64,000 nucleotides of DNA from Mesorhizobium loti CJ3sym. GTDB taxonomy: Bacteria > Pseudomonadota > Alphaproteobacteria > Rhizobiales > Rhizobiaceae. The stretch's first letter is position 1. Every line of letters starts with the position of its first letter. Below the pieces are notes generated by a model. It had not been told where the DNA came from. It ran no database searches and was given only the letters and a program-made list of their open reading frames with translations. Positions 15,896-24,521 of this stretch are shown piece after piece. The position numbers and the translations under genes were made by a program. Location: assembly GCF_000472785.1 (NCBI RefSeq), contig NZ_AXAL01000011.1, forward strand, positions 186,001-250,000. The letters are read 5' to 3'.

Positions 15896-17503
15896 ATGAA
15901 CAGATTGGCTGACAGGGTGCTAGCGCTTGCCTTGGCCGTGGTTGCCTTCGGCTGCCTTGCGCGGGTCTATCCGCTCGTCGTTACTGGTGCCGTTGGCTGG
16001 CAAGACTTTTTCGTACTGCCCTCGGATGCGGCCTCCTTGCGGTTGACCGGGCTCGTGCTAGCAGCACTTGCCTGCCTGACCGGTGCCTTGCTGTTCTGGG
16101 CCGGGCTGTTGCCGGGGCGGCCGGCGCATGCTGCTGGAGCGCCGCTGTTTGGCCGCGCGGCGGAGGTGCAGGAGACCGGCAGGCCCGGCCTGCGCAAGCT
16201 CTTTCTCGCTCTGCCACTGGTTGTTGTCGCGGGGCTGGCCGCCGACCGGTTCGGCCCGTGGGGCGGCGGCGAGATGGCCAACCTGCCCAAGGCGGCCGAG
16301 CCCAAGCCCGACGAACCCAAGCTTGCCGAACCCAAGCTTGCCGAACCCAGGCCCAGCGAGCCGAAGGGCCAGGATGTCGCCAGCGCGCCGCCGGCTCCGG
16401 AGCCGGCAACGCCGCCAGCCCCGCCAGCTCTGCCACCCGCGCCGCCGCCGGTAGCCGCCAGCCCGCCCGCCGCACCGGTGCCGCCAGCGCCGCCCGTGCC
16501 TGCGCCGGTCCCCGCCCCCCCGTCACCGCCGGAGGTCGCCGTCATCCCGCCGCCCACGGTGGCGCCATTGCCGCCCCCGGCGCCGGCCGCGCCAACGCAG
16601 CCCGATGGCCATCGCGACGCGGTCGTCTGGCTTTCGGTGGCGCCCGACGGCCACTCGATCATGAGCGCCAGCACCGACCATGTGATCAAGCTGTGGGACA
16701 TTGGCGGCAAGCACCTGATCCGCAATCTCGGCGTCCACAAGGACATGGCGCGCACCGCGCTCTATATGCCCGATGGCGTCAGCGCGCTGACAGCGGGCGA
16801 CGACGGCGAGATCGTGCTGCGCAAAATTGCCGACGGCGCCGTGCTGCATGTCTTCCAGTCCGGCCAGAATGGCGGCGTCAGGCAACTGGCGATCAGCCCG
16901 GACGGCAAGCGCGCCGTCAGCGGGCACGAGACCGGCAACGTCATCGTCTGGGATCTCGTCAACAATTCCGTGCTGCATGTACTGACCGGGCACGACTGGT
17001 CGGTCAGCGCGGTCGCCGTCTCGCCCGATGGCAAGCAGGCGCTGAGCGGCAGCATCGATGGCACGCTGAAACTCTGGGACATCGAAAGCGGCAAGCAGCT
17101 GCGCAGCTGGCACGGCCACGACCAGGGCACCTATGGCGCCGTGTTCACCGCCGACGGGCACCATGTGATCACCGGCAGCGGCGATTTGACGATCAAGGTC
17201 TGGGATCTCGACAGCGGCCGCGAGGTGAAGCGCTTCGAAGGCCATGAAGGCACGGTCTACACGCTGGCGCTGTCGGCCGACGGCAAGCGCCTGCTGTCGG
17301 GCTCGCTCGACGGCACCGCACGGTTGTGGGACATGGCAACCGGCAACCAGATCGCCCTATTCGACAGCCAGACCGGCCCGATCTACGCCGTGGCCTTCGC
17401 CCCCGACGGCACGGTGCTGACCGGCGGCAACGACCGCACCATCAGGGATTGGCCAGCGGGGGGTGGCGATGGTGTGGTGCTGTTTGCTGGGGCGCCGGGA
17501 TGA
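15896..17503 (+). CDS. Membrane-anchored WD40-repeat protein
   Basis: A 535-residue protein. Residues about 7-70 hold two transmembrane helices and about 102-118 a third; a long Pro/Ala/Glu-rich linker (about 128-235) follows, with short repeats such as EPKLAEPKLAEP. Residues about 238-530 contain seven WD40 repeats, each with the GH...SPDGK...SGS.DGT.KLWD pattern, enough for one seven-bladed propeller. The last blade ends RDWPAGGG. The propeller probably faces the periplasm or cytosol as a binding platform; partners are unknown. A similar layout exists in c-type-cytochrome-linked WD40 proteins, but no haem motif is present here. Confidence 0.85.
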   Translation: MNRLADRVLALALAVVAFGCLARVYPLVVTGAVGWQDFFVLPSDAASLRLTGLVLAALACLTGALLFWAGLLPGRPAHAAGAPLFGRAAEVQETGRPGLRKLFLALPLVVVAGLAADRFGPWGGGEMANLPKAAEPKPDEPKLAEPKLAEPRPSEPKGQDVASAPPAPEPATPPAPPALPPAPPPVAASPPAAPVPPAPPVPAPVPAPPSPPEVAVIPPPTVAPLPPPAPAAPTQPDGHRDAVVWLSVAPDGHSIMSASTDHVIKLWDIGGKHLIRNLGVHKDMARTALYMPDGVSALTAGDDGEIVLRKIADGAVLHVFQSGQNGGVRQLAISPDGKRAVSGHETGNVIVWDLVNNSVLHVLTGHDWSVSAVAVSPDGKQALSGSIDGTLKLWDIESGKQLRSWHGHDQGTYGAVFTADGHHVITGSGDLTIKVWDLDSGREVKRFEGHEGTVYTLALSADGKRLLSGSLDGTARLWDMATGNQIALFDSQTGPIYAVAFAPDGTVLTGGNDRTIRDWPAGGGDGVVLFAGAPG

Positions 17504-17757
17504 GGCGCGAAGCGGTCGATGGAAGCGATCGTCGCGGCGGGCTGGAGATCGTGGTGAACGGTTGTTGCGCCAGGTCTGAAGTTTCACCAGGAAGTAAAGA
17601 CGACATCATCGTGATCTTCCGGCTGAAAACACCAACGGCGCCTTTACCGTAACCGGCAGCTTTGGGTGACAGGCAGATACCGATCTGCCACGTTAGGGCC
17701 AACAAAAGCCGTGCAGGTCGGGGCCAGCCTCGAACAACGCGCGGGTGGGGGGTGTTT

Positions 17758-18525
17758 GTGTACGCGTCAGCTCCGCTGATTACTTATTTGCGCTTGAGGT
17801 TGCTGCGGGGAATGGCGGTTTCCGGTGTCCTGGCGTGCCTGGTCGAGGGCTGCGCGAACCCGCGCATCATTGACAGCGCAGTACCGGCGGCTCCTCCGAA
17901 CGAGGCCCGGCAATCCTGCACGGCGCAATGGCGTGCCCGGGGCCATACGACCCAGCCGGAAGCACAGGCGTTCGCCCGGAAATGCCTCGATGCGCAAGGC
18001 GCGCGGGAACAGCAGTTGGACAGCAAGACTGTGACCCGCAAGGTGACCGCGCTGATCGACGCGGAGCAGAAGCTGACCGCCCTTGAGCCCGCCGACATCG
18101 CGGTTTTTTGTCCCGGCTACGCGTTGCAGGACAGACAGGGGCGGGCAGTGTTCTGGCGCACAATGATTGTAGCCTTGGCTGGCGCGGAATCCGTGAACAA
18201 CAGCACGGCGGCCTATTGGGAAGAGGACCAGGGCCAGTATTCCATCGGGCTGCTGCAGCTTTCTCTGGCCGACGAGGGGCGATACAGATGCGGTTTCAGC
18301 TCGGAGGTCGACATTACCGATCCCGACCGCAACCTCGCCTGCGGCATCAAGGTCGTGACGATGCTTGTCGGCGCGGATGGCATGATCGGCGGTGGTGCCG
18401 GCCATGAAATGAAGGGCGCCGGTGCCTACTGGCAAAACCTTCGACAGCCCTCCCAGGTGCGCACCGGATTGATCAATGCCACCAAGGCGATCGCGCAGTG
18501 CAGGGCGGATGCCCGGAATTCCTAG
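17758..18525 (+). CDS. Lipoprotein with lytic-transglycosylase-like fold
   Basis: About 255 residues. The N-terminus LRLRLLRGMAVSGVLACLVEGC looks like a lipoprotein signal; Cys in VEGC is the likely lipidation site, though the E at -2 is unusual. From about residue 130 the sequence AGAESVNNSTAAYWEE, then QYSIGLLQLS, resembles the catalytic Glu and the GLLQ motif of SLT (lysozyme-like) domains; several Cys may pair. It could cleave peptidoglycan at the outer membrane. The start is uncertain: GTG 17758 follows a G-run; GTG 17752 and ATG 17812 are options. Confidence 0.6.
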   Translation: MYASAPLITYLRLRLLRGMAVSGVLACLVEGCANPRIIDSAVPAAPPNEARQSCTAQWRARGHTTQPEAQAFARKCLDAQGAREQQLDSKTVTRKVTALIDAEQKLTALEPADIAVFCPGYALQDRQGRAVFWRTMIVALAGAESVNNSTAAYWEEDQGQYSIGLLQLSLADEGRYRCGFSSEVDITDPDRNLACGIKVVTMLVGADGMIGGGAGHEMKGAGAYWQNLRQPSQVRTGLINATKAIAQCRADARNS

Positions 18526-18659
18526 ACCGAGGCGATCCATGGTCACGTGGCAACGCCGAAGTCCTTGACTGTGCTTTGCATCCGCGCAGACGGCCTTGGT
18601 TCGACAGCTTTGCTTCAGCCTTTCTTGACGCGAAAACGCCCAGCGTTATCATCGCCGCC

Positions 18660-19211
18660 ATGTCAGCACACAGCCTCACGGACAAAGCGCCGCTCATCGT
18701 CATCGACCTCCAGACCGGCATGTTCGACGGTGTGCACGAGCCGCCGATCCGTGACGCGCCGGCCATTGCCGAGCGTGCCCGGGCAGTGATCGACTGGGCA
18801 AGGCGCGGTGGGCACAAGGTCGCGTTCGTCAGGCATGACGGACCCCAAGGCGATCCGCTGGCGCCGGGTGAACCGGGTTGGCCGGTGTGGCCGGCGCTTG
18901 GCCAGGCAGGGGACGAGCCGACCTTCGCCAAATCCGTGCGCGACGCGTTCAGCAATCCGGCTTTGGGCGAATGGGTGGCCGGGCAGGGCGCGGCTGCCGT
19001 CGTGATCCTTGGTGCGCAGACCGATTTTTGCGTGGCGGCGACTGTGCGCAGCGCGATCGCCAAGGGGCTTGGCGTCACCGTGGTGTCGGATGCGCACAGC
19101 ACGCTCGACAATGCCGAGGAGACAGCAAGCCAGATCATCGCCCGGCACAACAGCGAATTCATTGGTGATGGCGCAACCTTGGTGACGACGAAGGTGCTGA
19201 CGGGAGGCTGA
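18660..19211 (+). CDS. Isochorismatase-family cysteine hydrolase
   Basis: A 183-residue cytosolic amidase-like enzyme. The triad of the family is visible: D16 in VIDLQTGMF, K91 in FAKSV and C124 in AQTDFCV, with the cis-peptide segment just before the cysteine. Members hydrolyse nicotinamide, N-carbamoyl compounds or isochorismate; this subgroup is not assignable. ATG 18660 gives the usual short N-terminus. An amidohydrolase gene follows after 231 bp on the same strand, so both could act on small nitrogen compounds. Confidence 0.88.
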   Translation: MSAHSLTDKAPLIVIDLQTGMFDGVHEPPIRDAPAIAERARAVIDWARRGGHKVAFVRHDGPQGDPLAPGEPGWPVWPALGQAGDEPTFAKSVRDAFSNPALGEWVAGQGAAAVVILGAQTDFCVAATVRSAIAKGLGVTVVSDAHSTLDNAEETASQIIARHNSEFIGDGATLVTTKVLTGG

Positions 19212-19442
19212 AACACGGAAGTTCTGCAGCCCCGATTTTGCTCGCCTAGGCGGGTGAGGCTTCCACAAGTCGTTTCGTCCTCCATCTTGATTCATCGTTC
19301 TGCCGTATCCCGCTGTTCGATCTGCTGTTTTCAGCGCCGGACACCGGCATGTCACGAAACAGTTTCCACCATTTGTGGTGTTGACCGTCGCTTGGCACGC
19401 ATGGTCTAGCCCTATGGCGACGACCCCAGCGATGGTGATGCC

Positions 19443-20651
19443 ATGACCGCCCAAACCTCGAATATCCACTTCACCAACGCCAGGCTGGCCGACGGTTCGC
19501 TGGTCGATTTCACCGTCACCGACGGCCGCTTTGGCGCCATCACGCCGGCTGGCAGCGGGCCGGCAATGCCTGACGCTGTCGATCTTGCCGGCCAGCTTGT
19601 CGTGCCGGCCTTCGTCGAGGGGCATATCCATCTCGACACGTCGTTTTATGGCGACGCCTGGCGCCCGCACATTCCCTGCACCAATGGGTTCGACGTGCGC
19701 GAGCGCGTGGCTTTCCAGGCACAGAACCTTGCCGCCGCGGCGCCGATGGCGGAGCGGGCCAAAAACCAGCTCGAGCTCTGCATCGGCAATGGCAGCCTCT
19801 CCATGCGCAGCCATGTCATGGTCGACGCCTCGGTCGGGCTCAGCCATGTCGAGACCATCCTGGCCGTGCGCGAGAAGTACCGGGACCTCATCGACATCCA
19901 GCTCGTCGCCTTCCCGCAAAGCGGTATTCTTTCGTCCCCCGGTACGGCTGAGCTGCTCGACGAAGCGCTGAAGCTCGGCTGCGATCTCGTCGGCGGGCTC
20001 GACCCGGCGAGCTTCGACCGCGACGTGAACGGCCATCTCGATGTGGTGTTCGCCCTGGCGGGCAAGCACGGCGCCGGTGTCGACATCCATCTGCATGATG
20101 GCGGCACGCTCGGCCTGTTCCAGGTCGAGGAGATCGCCGCGCGGACAAAGGCGCTCGGCATGCAGGGCCATGTCGTGGTCAGCCACGCCTATGGGCTTGG
20201 CGACATCCCGGCCGATGCCCTGGCGAAGGCCGGCGCGATGCTGGCGGCAACAGGGGTGGCGATCATGACCAACGCGCCCGGCAACCACGCCTTCCCGCCG
20301 GTGGCGGCCCTGCGGCAGGCCGGCGTCACCGTGTTCAGCGGTTCCGACAACATCCGCGATTCCTGGTGGCCCTATGGCGATGGCGACATGCTTTCGCGAG
20401 CCAACATGATCGGCTATCGCTCCGGCTTCTACGAGGATCACGAGCTGGAAGCCGCCTTCGATGTGGTGAGCCATGCCGGCGCCAAAGCGCTGAGGCTGAA
20501 GGACTATGGCCTGTCGGTTGGAGCCAGGGTCGACTTCGTCGCCATGCGGGCGCAGCACGTGCCGGAGGCGGTGGTCGCGTTGCCGAAGGAGCGCACGGTC
20601 TATCGCCGGGGCAAGGCGGTGGCGAAGAATGGAACGATACTGGCGAGCTGA
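19443..20651 (+). CDS. Cytosine deaminase-like amidohydrolase
   Basis: A 402-residue metal-dependent hydrolase of the cytosine deaminase / N-isopropylammelide hydrolase group. Metal and catalytic motifs in order: VEGHIHLD (HxH), AFPQSG, DIHLHDGG, VVSHAYGL and SGSDNIRDSWWPYG with the catalytic Asp. Small beta domains at both ends complete the TIM-barrel amidohydrolase fold. It probably deaminates a pyrimidine or triazine-like ring; the exact substrate is open. ATG 19443 is used; it follows a purine-poor leader, so a weak ribosome site. Confidence 0.85.
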   Translation: MTAQTSNIHFTNARLADGSLVDFTVTDGRFGAITPAGSGPAMPDAVDLAGQLVVPAFVEGHIHLDTSFYGDAWRPHIPCTNGFDVRERVAFQAQNLAAAAPMAERAKNQLELCIGNGSLSMRSHVMVDASVGLSHVETILAVREKYRDLIDIQLVAFPQSGILSSPGTAELLDEALKLGCDLVGGLDPASFDRDVNGHLDVVFALAGKHGAGVDIHLHDGGTLGLFQVEEIAARTKALGMQGHVVVSHAYGLGDIPADALAKAGAMLAATGVAIMTNAPGNHAFPPVAALRQAGVTVFSGSDNIRDSWWPYGDGDMLSRANMIGYRSGFYEDHELEAAFDVVSHAGAKALRLKDYGLSVGARVDFVAMRAQHVPEAVVALPKERTVYRRGKAVAKNGTILAS

Positions 20652-20982
20652 CGCTGGGGATATACGCTGGCGCGCTCAAACTTCAAAAGGTCGACCGCTC
20701 CCGCCGCGACAGACGACAGGGGGAGCCGATTCCCTTGGCCGGCCTTCAAACCGGGCAAGATCGGCCTTTTTCGTTTGTTGCAGGACCAAGGTCTTAGGTG
20801 CCAGGCGCAAAGGTCCGAGGGGGCCTGTTCGGTTCCGGCAATGTCCATTGGACGTTCCTATATTTTAGTCAATACTAATATAATAGCTAAGCAAAGAACT
20901 TAGCCGGCCAATCGTCTTCGCCGACGATCCGGGCATGAAAAATGTGGCTTTGACAATATCCGAAGGGATCAACGGCACACAG
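20652..20982. other. Intergenic region between convergent genes
   Basis: These 331 bases separate two convergent genes. They contain a likely terminator (20737-20770) and an unusually AT-rich tract around 20850-20905. No gene with a ribosome site was seen. Confidence 0.5.
20737..20770 (+). terminator. Probable terminator after amidohydrolase gene
   Basis: A short GC stem (GGCCG / CGGCC) with a 20-base loop, followed by TTTTT, 85 bp after the stop of the amidohydrolase gene. The stem is short, so this is a moderate call. Confidence 0.4.
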
Positions 20983-22050
20983 TCACATCCTTGCTGGCGA
21001 GGGGGCAGTTCGCGGGCTCACCCCCATCCCGGGCAGAGCATCCTGCGAAGCAAGCAGGCACTTGCCGATCTCCAGGAATTTAAACTTGTGGACCTCGCGC
21101 CGGTTGAGCGGCTCTGCCATGTCGCGGCTCCGTACCGGTATGGCGAAGCCGAATTCGCCGCCTTCCTGCCCGCCGCGGTCGATCCAGTACTGGTCCATGT
21201 CGGCGCGCTTGCCGGCGCGTTTGCCGGACGGGAGGAAATTGATGGTGTGCCTGGCATCGCAGACGCCAAGGACATGATCGGCGCCGCCGCCAATCGCTAT
21301 GCCTTCCATGACCAGCAGTGCCGCATCCTTGGGCCTGAGTCCGCACAGATCGCGCGTGGCGTCGATGACGGCGCGCTTGGCCTCCGGCTTCTTGCTGCCC
21401 TGGAGCCCGCCGATCGCCACCGTGTAGTGGCCTGTATCCAAAGGGCTGGCGCCCAGGCGGCTGACGCCCAGGCGGCTGACGCCCAGGGGATTGGCATCCA
21501 AGGGATTGGCATCCAAGGGATTGGCATCCAGGGGATAGAGGATGAAGCTCAACCTGACCAGATCGAGCCGGTCGCTCTGCCGTGTCAGCTTGATCGAGAA
21601 GGCGCCTTCGTGGCTGGTGCCGGAATGAACGGACAGGTGCATGGTCAGCGCATAGGCGTCACGCCGTCCCGTCACCTGGCCGATGTCGATGACCCGCCCG
21701 CGCCAGGCGGCCTCGAGCAGGTGCCGCGGCAGGCGCGCCGCCGCCAGACTGAAATGGTCGACCAGAAGCTCGAAGCCGCGATGGCCCGGCAGCCCAAGGG
21801 CGAAGAATTTGTATGGCTTCTTGCGCAAGAGATCGTCATGCGGGCAGCCCAGCCCATGCCGCCGCCGGAAGCTCGACAGGAAGCGAAACCATTTGAAGAA
21901 GCTCACCGGCTTGCAGGCGAAGCGGGTGAGGAAAACCCTGGACTGCCCCAGCCCCAGCCGCCCGCAAAGGCCCAGAATCTGGCTGAAGACGCCGGCGGCC
22001 TCCCGCAGCCAGGCGCGCTCGCTCGTTTCGAAAATCAAGATCCATCCCAC
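20983..22050 (-). CDS. DUF535 (VirK/YbjX) family protein with pentapeptide expansion
   Basis: A 355-residue protein matching the DUF535 family: an N-terminal helical part (KPYKFFALGLPGHRGFELLV), a strand region (RLDLVRLSFILYP), then TVAIGGLQGSKKPEAKR, LCGLRPKDAALLVMEG and GVCDARHTIN in family order. VirK/YbjX proteins affect virulence and stress tolerance, mechanism unknown. In the middle, about residues 173-207, seven copies of a pentapeptide (PLDAN, PLGVS, RLGVS and similar) interrupt the domain, encoded by 15-bp tandem DNA units. The GTG at 22050 is the only upstream start after a stop codon; no clear ribosome site is seen. Confidence 0.7.
   Translation of the reverse strand: MGWILIFETSERAWLREAAGVFSQILGLCGRLGLGQSRVFLTRFACKPVSFFKWFRFLSSFRRRHGLGCPHDDLLRKKPYKFFALGLPGHRGFELLVDHFSLAAARLPRHLLEAAWRGRVIDIGQVTGRRDAYALTMHLSVHSGTSHEGAFSIKLTRQSDRLDLVRLSFILYPLDANPLDANPLDANPLGVSRLGVSRLGASPLDTGHYTVAIGGLQGSKKPEAKRAVIDATRDLCGLRPKDAALLVMEGIAIGGGADHVLGVCDARHTINFLPSGKRAGKRADMDQYWIDRGGQEGGEFGFAIPVRSRDMAEPLNRREVHKFKFLEIGKCLLASQDALPGMGVSPRTAPSPARM
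21429..21533. repeat. 15-bp minisatellite inside DUF535 gene
   Basis: Seven consecutive 15-bp units in two subtypes: GGCTGACGCCCAGGC (three, the first with one change), GATTGGCATCCAAGG (three) and a divergent first unit. Because 15 is a multiple of three the reading frame is kept, giving seven pentapeptides. Confidence 0.9.
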
Positions 22051-22111
22051 ATGGCTGTTGTAGGAGCGGGGTTAGCCCGGGGGGATTACACGGACATTGC
22101 GGGAGCGCCGC

Positions 22112-22396
22112 TCACGTCTCGTCGAACCGGCCCTCGCGGGTGGGATGGCGCTTGATCGCGGCTTCTTCCTCGTCGTCGGGCAAAGCGTCGTCGCTGTCCT
22201 GATCGGCATTGTCGTCGTCTTCGTCCGGCAGGTCGCCGTCCTTTTCCGTGCCGTAGCGCATGTCGCCGTTTTCCGGCAACGAATCCGGCACGATCTGGCC
22301 GCCCTTGACCGCGTCCCAGTCCAGCTGCGCGATGGTCGGACCCTCGACCTCAGGGCTGTCGTCATCGTCGGTGCGTGGTTTGCCGCGCGGTGCCAT
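22112..22396 (-). CDS. Small acidic protein, hypothetical
   Basis: A 94-residue soluble protein dominated by Asp and Glu (stretches such as PDEDDDNADQDSDDALPDDE), with a conserved-looking middle AQLDWDAVKGGQIVPDSL. The ATG at 22396 is preceded by GGAGG with five-base spacing, which makes the start secure. Likely disordered. Similar acidic proteins are recalled in Rhizobiales but no role is known. It lies downstream of the sulfotransferase gene on the same strand, 108 bp apart. Confidence 0.7.
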   Translation of the reverse strand: MAPRGKPRTDDDDSPEVEGPTIAQLDWDAVKGGQIVPDSLPENGDMRYGTEKDGDLPDEDDDNADQDSDDALPDDEEEAAIKRHPTREGRFDET

Positions 22397-22504
22397 GTTG
22401 GCCTCCAATCCTTGGAAAAGACTGGAAGCGAAACTCGGGGGTACTGCTGTTTGTTCCCTCGGCAAAGGGTGCGGGGCGTACTTTCCGGTTGCCGGTGCAG
22501 GCAG

Positions 22505-23245
22505 CTAGCCCAGCCACCACCACAGCGCCGCAAGCACCGCCAGCGCGGCCGCCACCACCAGCCCCAGCATGATGTACGACCCCTTGATGATGTCGCGGAT
22601 GATCTTCTTGATCGTCTCGCGGTCGTTGAGGTTGGGGAAGGGATCGTTGGGCAGTGCAACGCCGAGGAACTCACAGAGCGGCGCCCAGCCCTCGGTCACC
22701 TTGTAGACCAGCAGCTTGTGCGGCGGCACCGCTGCCTTCACCTCCTCGATATAGGCGTTGTATCGCGCCACCGCCTTGGCACGGTCGTCCATCACACCGT
22801 CCAGCGTGCGGCCCCACACCAGCTTGCTGGACATGTCGCCGAACTTCCGGCCGAACGGCGTCAGCCATTCCAGGATCTTGAACTGCCAGACATTCTTGGT
22901 GAAGTAGATCGTGTCGATGGTGCTTTCGTACCAGGCTTCGGCGCCGCGCGGGTGCAAGGTCAGCAGCACCTTGGCGTCGGGATAGGTGGCCAGCAATTCC
23001 TTCCACACGCAGCAGCCGGGATTGTCGACGGTCGCCGTATAATTGGCGAAGACGCGGTTCCAGTCGTGCTGGCTGCCGGGCGGACTGTTGGCCACTGTGC
23101 GCCAGAAGTCCAGATGGCCCTTGTTGGCCTTGTTCATGATCACTTCCTGCATGTGATAGCAGGGCAGGCCGAGCCTGTTCAGCGCGGCAAAAGTCGACCA
23201 CGTGCCTGTGCGGCCAAAACCGGCCCCGATCAGTTTGAGCGTCAT
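22505..23245 (-). CDS. Sulfotransferase family protein, membrane-anchored
   Basis: A 246-residue protein starting MTLKLIGAGFGRTGTWS, the PAPS-binding loop of the sulfotransferase superfamily as found in the short bacterial/eukaryotic NAD-like group. The middle (LLTLHPRGAEAWYEST) holds the second PAPS-contact region with Arg where R-D-P is common. The last 25 residues are a transmembrane helix (IMLGLVVAAALAVLAALWWW). The acceptor may be a lipid or membrane sugar; not known. Start is secure by motif position. Confidence 0.8.
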   Translation of the reverse strand: MTLKLIGAGFGRTGTWSTFAALNRLGLPCYHMQEVIMNKANKGHLDFWRTVANSPPGSQHDWNRVFANYTATVDNPGCCVWKELLATYPDAKVLLTLHPRGAEAWYESTIDTIYFTKNVWQFKILEWLTPFGRKFGDMSSKLVWGRTLDGVMDDRAKAVARYNAYIEEVKAAVPPHKLLVYKVTEGWAPLCEFLGVALPNDPFPNLNDRETIKKIIRDIIKGSYIMLGLVVAAALAVLAALWWWLG

Positions 23246-23446
23246 TCCCCCATCCCCCGATGAACGGATATTCTCTGGTATCTCAGTCCATGGGGCTCAG
23301 ATTGCGCTCACTTGGACAATGGCGCAATAAAATTCTCACGTGGGGTGAATGCGCCGAAACACCGCCAGCGGAGAGCCGACGTTGAAAATCGGATGCTGTC
23401 TGTCTCGGGCTAAGGGGCCAAGGTCGTGGTGCTGCGACTGACAGGT

Positions 23447-23593
23447 CTACCAACCCAGCCATTCGCGGGTGCGCCAGGCAAGGCCCGCAAAGGGCGCCAT
23501 CAGCGCGATCACCACAAACATCAGGGTGAAGGGATGCTTGGTCACGGAGGGTCGGGGAGCCATGTCGCGATCATCCTTGCTGGAAGATTTCAT
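23447..23593 (-). CDS. Possible small membrane protein, 48 aa
   Basis: A 48-codon frame: a charged N-terminus (MKSSSKDDRDMAPRPSVTKH), one hydrophobic helix (FTLMFVVIALMAPFAGLAW) and a basic end. Codon use is normal for the window, but the ribosome site is weak, so this is tentative. It lies in an 860-base gap (23246-24107) in which no other gene is supported. Confidence 0.4.
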   Translation of the reverse strand: MKSSSKDDRDMAPRPSVTKHPFTLMFVVIALMAPFAGLAWRTREWLGW

Positions 23594-23736
23594 CCGGGAA
23601 ATTTTGTGCACAACGTCGCCATGGCGACATGGTTGCATCTGATCCAGGCCGCCTTGCACACTGATTGGAACCGGACCCCGGCACCGGCGTTTCCCGGATG
23701 TGACCGGTGAGGCTGCCACCTCCGCCGGCACCGTCC

Positions 23737-23772
23737 AAGGCTCGCTCTGCTCCCGGCAGGGCGAGCCTTTTT
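23737..23772 (+). terminator. Intrinsic terminator without obvious gene
   Basis: Perfect 9-bp stem AAGGCTCGC / GCGAGCCTT around a 15-base loop and a T run (TTTTT). It is oriented for plus-strand transcription, yet no plus-strand gene ends nearby, so it may close an unannotated small RNA from the 23246-23737 region. Confidence 0.7.
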
Positions 23773-24107
23773 CGTGCGCCGGACGAGCACTCGGGAACGA
23801 CACGGCGCGCTCTTCGTTGGCTGTTGCTAGCGACGGCGGATCGAGTTCCCCGGGGAAAGAAGCATCCGGCGTGCCTCTCCAAGGCAAATTGACTTTGCGG
23901 CCTATTCCCAAGTGGCTTCGCAGTTGTCGGCAATTAATTGCAGATCCCAAAAGCATTATGTGGGCGTGACCGCTCGATCTGGCAGGAAATCGAAATCGTA
24001 TTTATCGATCAATCCGCATATTTATTCCAGAAATTGAGATGGAACCTCGCGATGGCGACGGCGTTTTTGCTGCAGGCGGAATTTCAGATAACAAAATGGA
24101 GGTTACT

Positions 24108-24437
24108 ATGAAATATTATCTTTCGGGTGCGGCAGCCGCACTGGTCTTGATGAGCGGCATTGGTGTAGCGGCGGCCGAAGACGTCGTTGTTGTCCAGCAG
24201 CCGGCGCAGCAGATCGTGGTCCAGCCAGAGCAGGAGACAGTCGTTCGTCAATACATCAAGAAGGAGCCGCTGGCATCGGTCAACCTTCTGGGCGTCGAGC
24301 TGAAGCTCGGCTCGCCGGTGCCGGATACGGTGGTGTTGCGCGAAGTGCCTGATGTGAAGTACCGCGTGGCCGTCATCAATGATCAGACGGTCCTGGTCGA
24401 CCCGGAAACGCATCAGATCGTCGAAGTCCTGCACTAA
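24108..24437 (+). CDS. DUF1236 secreted protein
   Basis: A 109-residue exported protein: signal peptide KYYLSGAAAALVLMSGIGVAAA with cleavage before ED, a Val/Gln-rich stretch, then the DUF1236 pattern (LREVPDVKYRVAVIND, VLVDPETHQIVEVL) in the C-terminal half. The domain is common in Rhizobiales envelopes and its role is unknown. ATG 24108 is set by GGAGG ten bases upstream. A bidirectional terminator follows. Confidence 0.85.
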   Translation: MKYYLSGAAAALVLMSGIGVAAAEDVVVVQQPAQQIVVQPEQETVVRQYIKKEPLASVNLLGVELKLGSPVPDTVVLREVPDVKYRVAVINDQTVLVDPETHQIVEVLH

Positions 24438-24458
24438 ATTTTCGCGCTAACCTGCATG

Positions 24459-24498
24459 AAAAACCCGCCACCAACGCGACGTTAGTGACGGGTTTTTT
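24459..24498. terminator. Bidirectional terminator between convergent genes
   Basis: Stem AAAAACCCGCCAC / GTGACGGGTTTTT with one mismatch, T run of six on the plus strand and of five on the minus strand. It serves both the DUF1236 gene and the yghU gene. Confidence 0.8.
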
Positions 24499-24521
24499 AT
24501 TAGAACCAACCTTGCCTTTCC

